Source: Neurospora tetrasperma FGSC 2508
Taxonomy: Eukaryota > Ascomycota > Sordariomycetes > Sordariales > Sordariaceae
Direction of reading: 5' to 3'
Assembly: GCF_000213175.1 (NCBI RefSeq)
Contig: NW_009799104.1
Span: 712,205-776,204, forward strand
Length of the DNA stretch: 64,000 nt
Under the pieces are notes generated by a model. It ran no database searches. It saw only the letters and a list, made by a program, of their open reading frames with translations, and was not told the DNA's origin. The position numbers were made by a program, and so were the translations under genes. Every line of letters begins with the position of its first letter. Position 1 is the first letter of the stretch. Shown one piece after another: positions 58,976-64,000 of the stretch.

Positions 58976-60159
58976 TTAGACCTTGATGGCGTTCTCGAGA
59001 GCCTTCTTGCGCTTGGCAATCTTCATCTGGGACTTGACGCCCATGATGCCACCACCCCACTGGCGGCGAGCCTGCTCGTTCTTCTCGAGGTAGCCCTCCT
59101 TGATGGCGGAGACGAGCTTGGCGAGCTCGTTCTTGTCCTCAGCGCGGACCTCAGTGAGGGCGAGGACGGCAGCGGTCTGAGACATACTATGTTAGTTCAC
59201 TGCATGCTGGAACCCTGGGATTATCGAATGCTTCATACCTTCTTGTGGACGACAGTGCCGAGACGAGCCTTGCCCTTGATGATGGCATAGGGGATGCCCA
59301 TCTTGCGGCAGAGAGCGGGGAGGAAGACAACGAGCTCGATGGGGTCGACATCGTTGGGGATGAGAACGAGGGAAGCCTTCTTGTTCTCAATGAGGCCAAC
59401 AACGTGGTTGAGACCGTACTTGACAACGTAGGGCTTCTTGGAGACGTCCTCCTTCTTCTTGCCCTCCTTGATGGCGGTAGCCTCCTGGAGGAGACGCTCC
59501 TTCTTCTCGGTCTTGGTCTCAGGGCGGTACTTGTTGAGGAGCTTGAAAGCCTGGGCAGCGGTGTTCTTGTCGAGAACCTGCTGGAACTGGGCGAGCGCAG
59601 GGGGGACCTTCAAGCGCATGTTGAGGATCTTCTTCTGGCGCTGGAGGCGGACATACTCAGGCCACTTCACCATGCGCGAGAGGTTGCGCTTGGGCTGGAT
59701 AGCCTGGCCAATGCCGAAGTTGCGGGGGCGCTTCTCGATGAGAGGGTTCTGTTTGCATGTTAGCACACCGAGATTCGAAGAGGCAGATAGAGATAGAGCT
59801 GTTTTTGCTTACCTTGGGCGCCTTCTTGCTGCCAGCCTTACCCTGGGGGAAGGGGGCCGGAGCGGCCTTCTTGCCAGACTTCTGAGGCTATCATTGAGAA
59901 GAAGACATCAGTAAATGTTTTGGTCCATTTGACTTCAGTCTTCGTTAACTCTAGAGAGTGGCCGGGCAAGCATTTCTGCCATGCACGCGGATCCAACTCA
60001 AGCCAGGTCATCACCCGCGGCCCCGAAGGACCGACGAGCGGAAAACATGCAACTCAATCAGAGATCAAGAGCATTCCCAACATATCCCACATGCGCGCGT
60101 CGTAAAGACGATCGCAGAGGTCGTGAGTATCGAGTCGTAGTCGTTCAGGTGCTTACCAT
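58976..60159 (-). CDS. rpl8: 60S ribosomal protein eL8 (L7a/L8)
   Basis: Four exons: 60157-60159 (the ATG alone), 59813-59887, 59239-59748 and 58976-59176, 262 residues. All donors are canonical (GTAAGC, GTAAGC and GTATGA). The spliced protein reads [20 protein letters not shown] at the N-terminus and then [20 protein letters not shown], the eL8 signature. The L7Ae/L30e-type fold lies at about 130-220 ([40 protein letters not shown]). eL8 is a component of the large ribosomal subunit near the 5.8S/25S rRNA. The first intron (59888-60156) is long and separates the ATG from the rest. Codon use is strongly biased, as in ribosomal proteins. Confidence 0.95.
59888..60156 (-). other. 269-bp first intron of eL8 directly after the ATG
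   Basis: Donor GTAAGC immediately follows the ATG, and the acceptor is ATGATAG. Box C-like GTGATGA (60014-60008) and box D-like CTGA (59938-59935) are 80 nt apart on the sense strand, but their flanks do not pair, so I do not call a snoRNA. Confidence 0.85.
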
Positions 60160-60696
60160 TTTGATTATCGGCGTTGGCTCAGGTTCCTAAGTGTACGTGA
60201 GGTGCAACAGACAAAGATTCAAAATCGAGAATTCAAACGCGCGGAGAAAAAGTGGTGGTGGAATTTTTAGGGTTGGCGGATATTTTGCGGCTGGTGTCCA
60301 CTTGGTGGGGGCTGACGGAGAGAGACAGCTGTGGCTGGACTGAAAAATGAGTGGGGCGTGACAGCAAGCCCAGCTTGGTCCACTCAGGTCTTGGGCAAAC
60401 GCCACGGTGTGTCCCTTATCGGCAATCCAGGCAGCTTATCGCATTTTTCTGGTCTGGTCCAGGCCGCGGCCTGTCTTAAACGCTGATGCCTTCCTTTGAC
60501 GCATCTTACAAATAATTTGTTGATGACTGCAGCACATCGGCATGTCTCAACGTGAGATCGGGTCTGGACACTTGGTTACGCAGCAAATAACTTTCCCAGC
60601 ATAAAAAACACCGTGGACTCAGGAAGGAACCCTCAAAATAGTATTCGACGACAACCCATCTCAGTCTTTCACTCAACCCCCTTCATCTCAGCCAAG
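60160..60696. other. Divergent promoter between eL8 and Ctu1/Ncs6
   Basis: 537 bp shared by a ribosomal protein gene and a tRNA thiolation gene. A CATAAAAAA element lies near 60600, about 95 bp before the Ctu1 start. No gene is seen. Confidence 0.5.
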
Positions 60697-61908
60697 ATGG
60701 CTCCAGCACTTTGCGCCATCTGCAAAACCGAGCGAGCAAACATCAAGCGGCCGAAGAACCACGCCAGAGTCTGCAAGGGCTGCTTCCTTACACTATTCGA
60801 GGAGGAGGTTCACCATACCATCGTATCATCCAAACTATTTTACCCCGGCGAGCGAGTGGCTATCGGCGCGTCAGGCGGCAAGGACTCAACTGTGCTCGCT
60901 TCAGTCCTCAAGAATCTTAACGAACGTTACAACTACGGACTCGAACTCATTTTACTCAGTATCGATGAAGGCATCAAGGGTTACCGAGACGACTCCCTGG
61001 AGACGGTCAAGCGAAATGCCGTGCAGTACGACATGCCGTTGAAGATTGTAGGGTATGATGAGCTCTACGGGTGGACGATGGACCAGGTCGTCGAGACGAT
61101 TGGCAAGAAGGGCAACTGCACATACTGCGGCGTCTTCCGACGACAGGCGCTCGATCGTGGGGCCAAAATGCTCGACATCAAGCACGTGGTAACGGGACAC
61201 AACGCCGATGATGTGGCCGAGACGATTCTCATGAACCTACTGCGTGGAGACATGGGACGCCTGGCACGGAGTACGAACATTGTAACTGGAGACGGCAGTT
61301 CTGATGTCAAGAGGAGTAAGCCGCTCAAGTATGCTTACGAAAAGGAGATTGTCATGTATGCGTATCACAAGAAGTTGGACTACTTTAGCACAGAGTGCAT
61401 TTACAGCCCGGAGGCGTTCCGTGGCACCGCCAGAGCTCTGATCAAGCAGCTGGAGAGGATACGACCGAGCGCCATTTTGGATATTCTCCGTAGCGGCGAA
61501 GACATGGCGAGACTAGTACCAGGGGAGTCGGCTTCATCTTGTGGTTGCAAGGGCAAATCCAAGCCACCCACGGCAACGGCTGCAGAGGATGATGGTGGCA
61601 TTGGCGGCTGTGGCTCAAACGGAGCTGCCTCTGGCAACGAGATGGCCGCCATGGAGAAGCAGCTGAGAGAGAACGAGGCTGCCGAAGAGCTCGAGGTTGA
61701 TGTCTCAAAGCTCTCCTTGGCCGGCAAGGCAGCGGAATCAGAGACAGATGGTGCAGTGCCGTTGAAGACGAACAAGAACTCCAAGCCAGTAACACGGCAG
61801 ACATTGGGTAACTGCAAGCGCTGCGGTTACATGTCTAGTCAGGAGATTTGTCAGGCATGCATGCTTTTGGAGGGTCTCAACAAGAACAGAGCACAGATTC
61901 AGATCTGA
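60697..61908 (+). CDS. ctu1: Cytoplasmic tRNA 2-thiolation protein 1 (Ctu1/Ncs6)
   Basis: A single exon encodes 403 residues from the ATG at 60697 (AAGATGGC context). Ctu1/Ncs6 with Ctu2/Ncs2 adds sulfur to U34 of Lys, Gln and Glu tRNAs in the cytosol, receiving sulfur from Urm1. The N-terminal zinc finger [15 protein letters not shown]-x6-CKGC is followed by the PP-loop [18 protein letters not shown] (SGGKDS 59-64), the [16 protein letters not shown] cysteine pair and [19 protein letters not shown]. The C-terminal zinc finger is [16 protein letters not shown]. Between about 285 and 370 lies a variable linker with Ala, Gly and acidic residues and extra cysteines. The rest matches the family in length and order. 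Confidence 0.96.
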   Translation: MAPALCAICKTERANIKRPKNHARVCKGCFLTLFEEEVHHTIVSSKLFYPGERVAIGASGGKDSTVLASVLKNLNERYNYGLELILLSIDEGIKGYRDDSLETVKRNAVQYDMPLKIVGYDELYGWTMDQVVETIGKKGNCTYCGVFRRQALDRGAKMLDIKHVVTGHNADDVAETILMNLLRGDMGRLARSTNIVTGDGSSDVKRSKPLKYAYEKEIVMYAYHKKLDYFSTECIYSPEAFRGTARALIKQLERIRPSAILDILRSGEDMARLVPGESASSCGCKGKSKPPTATAAEDDGGIGGCGSNGAASGNEMAAMEKQLRENEAAEELEVDVSKLSLAGKAAESETDGAVPLKTNKNSKPVTRQTLGNCKRCGYMSSQEICQACMLLEGLNKNRAQIQI

Positions 61909-62151
61909 AAAGCATTCTATACTCTGTGGAAGCACCATTAGGCAGTGCTGTCTACCTAGCCTGTATCTAAGCGTTCTGTTTTCCCGCACGGCTGGTATGG
62001 CCCGAATAGGGCGCCGTATTGACATCGTCGAACGTATCGGTAAGTGGTCGTCGGTGCGGGTCGTCGTGATATCGTTGGTGAGCCTGGTTCTCTCGATAAT
62101 CTTCTTGACAATCCGCCCTGGAGGTGGCTGTTTTAAATGTCGGTTGACCAA

Positions 62152-62687
62152 TCACGAAAACCGTTTCTCAACCTGGAAGTGCATGTGTCAGTCAGTCCAT
62201 GTGTATCGTAAAGCTCGGAAATCAAAGCAACATACTCTCCACGGGTTGTTGTACTCAAACCCATAAGGCGCATCTGCGGCATCTGTTTGCCCTCGTAACC
62301 ATCCGGTAAGTCTGCGGTCGCGGTCCATCACTATAAAAACACCAATTGTCAGTCGCTGTCAGGGTGGATGTGCGCAAAGGCGCATCATGACTCGCGCAGT
62401 TCGCAGGTATAAGTGGTGCGTACTTTGCTATACAACAGTTAGCCCATGAGCTCAACGAGTAGCAGAGGGTTTACGCACTCTATCCCAGGTATCCAACGAC
62501 CATCTCGCCTTCTTGCCGCCGTTCTGGGCAGTCTTGATGGCAGACAGGCCGGCGCCCGTGACGCCGAACATCTAGGTTTCCGTCAGCGGGACCCGATCCC
62601 CCCACCCCGCTCCGGGCGCACTGATCCGGTGGAGCTTACCGTGACGATGATGGCATAGGGAATGAGGGCCTCGAATGGGACAGTCAT
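62152..62687 (-). CDS. NADH:ubiquinone oxidoreductase MWFE subunit (NDUFA1 homologue), with 4-nt microexon
   Basis: Five exons: 62640-62687, 62479-62571, 62424-62427, 62236-62330 and 62152-62172, 86 residues. The protein begins MTVPFEALIPYAIIVTMFGV (single N-terminal TM anchor), continues GAGLSAIKTAQNGGKKARWS and ends NNPWRVEKRFS. Exon 3 is only CAAA, placed between TATAG and GTACGC with a GCTAAC branch upstream. Adding it gives WDRQMMDRDRRLTG, the fungal family sequence; skipping it gives an immediate stop. Total coding length is 261 nt with every junction in phase. MWFE is an accessory membrane-arm subunit of mitochondrial complex I, needed for assembly. The gene was found only from splice logic since no exon is long enough to stand out. 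Confidence 0.92.
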
Positions 62688-63647
62688 CGCGGCGGTTTTT
62701 CTGGACCTAGTCAATTCGGTCAGTCAAGCCGCAACACTATTTTTCGAATTACTTGGAACCGACCTAAAGTCGTTGTGCAATGGTATGATTATGTTGTGGC
62801 TTCTCTGTTGTGACAATCCGCAGCTAAGCAGTTGCAGTGGCCGGGATACAGGTCCCAAGTCTGGTGATGGGATGGCAGATGCCGTGGAGCGTCTTGGACG
62901 AATTGGCGGAGACGGGCCGCGGATGCCTCAGGCGCTCAAGGGAAGTGGAAATCAGCTGGAAATGGAAGCTTTCGGTCGCCTGGGATGTTTCCAGTGGAGC
63001 AGAGACCACCCCCCCACCAACCCGCCTGGACCCGCAGGAGCTGGAAGCTTGGCGGTTGCATTGCAACTGACTAAGCACGTGTACCCTTGCACGTACATCG
63101 GCCCGGTAACGTAACCTCGATTGGTAAGGGCGTCTGGAACTCCAAAGGGACGGGCAACTTCTCAGGGACAACACTCCGCGAACAAGCACACTGGCACTTT
63201 GAGCACTGACTACGGCCCTCCACGACAAAAGAACAACTACGCGACGCGTCTTTTGACATCATCGACCTAGTGCGACCGCAGAACGACACGATACACGCAG
63301 CCTTGTTGCCCGGATCAGCGCGTTTTCAACCCCCCTTTCGAGCTGTCGCAAACAAAATCACCTGCTTCCAGTAGGCACCAGCGTCTCGCAGCTGCGGCCT
63401 CCAAGCACCACAACCACACAGAAAACTGTCGCCGATACATAAACTTGGGTCGCCTTCCACTGTTCATCCATCTCCAGGCATGATAAGGCCCGAAACACCA
63501 ACTTCGAGCTAGCTGGTATGAGTGCCCTCTGGCCAGGTTACGCTTGACGAGACTTGCCAAAGGGGTGCCCGTGCGGGGAAGCCAGGCCGGGTGCTGAGAA
63601 CAAAGCGGACAACCAACAAGGAAAAAACAGAACACACACAACCTGCA
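62688..63647. other. Divergent region between MWFE and an acidic protein gene
   Basis: Probably holds both promoters. A short + frame at 62662-63114 and - strand frames opposite have no motif. No gene is supported. Confidence 0.45.
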
Positions 63648-64000
63648 ATGGCCGACGAACAGCTCAGGGCGGAGGAGCTGCAGCAGAGCGTCATGATGTC
63701 GGAACACCAGGCTGAGGCCAGTACCGCTGACGGGGACGTCGCAATGGTCGACCAAGTCACTATTACCTCCGAGATGTCCAACATCATCGCCAAGCCCGAG
63801 CCTAGCGAGGCCGACGAAGACCAAGAGATGCACGATGCACAGGAAGAGAACGACCACCACGACGAGGAAATGGGCGAAGGCGACGATGCCGAACACTCGG
63901 ACCAAGGCAGCCACGACGGCCATGATGACCACGACCACCACGAAGACTCCGGTGATGAACACGGCGAAGAAGAGGAACACGACGGTGAAGACCCCGAGGG
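63648..64000 (+). CDS. N-terminal part of an Asp/Glu/His-rich protein (cut by window edge)
   Basis: The ATG at 63648 (TGCAATGGCC) opens a frame that stays open to the last base (117 codons seen). The start is MADEQLRAEELQQSVMMSEH, then an acidic stretch with DHH, DDH and DHH clusters and repeated GD/GE pairs. No domain can be recognised in the visible part. Acid/His-rich N-termini occur in chromatin and nucleolar proteins, but this is only a composition clue. The long - strand frame opposite it is the shadow of this composition. Confidence 0.6.
   Translation, partial: MADEQLRAEELQQSVMMSEHQAEASTADGDVAMVDQVTITSEMSNIIAKPEPSEADEDQEMHDAQEENDHHDEEMGEGDDAEHSDQGSHDGHDDHDHHEDSGDEHGEEEEHDGEDPE

Noticed and set aside
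59935-60014. Possible box C/D snoRNA in the first eL8 intron
   Set aside because: Box C-like and D-like sequences are present 80 nt apart, but the flanks do not pair and no C'/D' or guide element is evident.
63315-63980. 221-codon - strand frame at the right edge
   Set aside because: It is the complement of the Asp/His/Glu-rich coding sequence starting at 63648; the Val/Val/Val-rich translation has no motif.
1-64000. Transposons, virus-like elements, CRISPR arrays, 5S rRNA
   Set aside because: I looked for terminal repeats, polymerase or transposase motifs, spaced direct repeats and the 5S rRNA sequence and saw none.

Overview
The window looks like nuclear chromosomal DNA of a filamentous ascomycete, most likely a Sordariales fungus of the Neurospora type. 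Evidence: short introns with GTRNGY donors, CTAAC or CTGAC branch sites and YAG acceptors; C-ending codons in highly expressed genes; long pyrimidine-rich leaders; wide intergenic gaps; and many GGTA/TACC tetranucleotide runs. I saw no transposon, virus-like element, CRISPR array, rRNA or convincing tRNA. Gene models were built by hand from splice signals and reading-frame continuity, so start codons and the most 5' exons are the least certain parts.

Layout, left to right. 1-12 kb: a GDS1-like winged-helix protein (+), then the scaffold of the CCR4-NOT deadenylase, Not1 (-). 15-23 kb: a six-exon gene joining an alpha/beta-hydrolase domain to a CorA-type two-TM channel domain (+), then mitochondrial ETF-ubiquinone oxidoreductase (+). 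23-29.6 kb: a long gap with no supportable gene. 29.7-33.2 kb: TATA-binding protein (+), convergent with an amadoriase/saccharopine-oxidase-like flavoenzyme (-). 35-45 kb: a U2-associated SURP/CID protein (+), a copper-fist regulator with Mac1-type cysteine clusters (+), and a four-TM MARVEL-like membrane protein with a repetitive tail (-). 46.8-51.4 kb: EFM7-type methyltransferase (-) divergent from an RS-rich protein (+), then a small membrane protein whose frame is shifted inside a 12-bp minisatellite (+). 51.7-56.6 kb: ornithine cyclodeaminase-like protein (-) and beta-carbonic anhydrase (-). 59-64 kb: ribosomal protein eL8 (-) divergent from the tRNA thiolase Ctu1/Ncs6 (+), the complex I MWFE subunit with a 4-nt microexon (-), and the start of an Asp/Glu/His-rich protein (+) cut by the window edge.

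Most genes are housekeeping: transcription initiation (TBP), splicing (SURP/CID), mRNA decay (Not1), translation (eL8, Ctu1, EFM7) and mitochondrial electron transfer (ETF-QO, MWFE). They look independently transcribed, and no biosynthetic cluster is evident. The most notable items are the hydrolase-CorA fusion, the 4-nt microexon, the minisatellite frameshift over a conserved C-terminus, and a long stretch after the cyclodeaminase stop that stays open except for two TAG codons.
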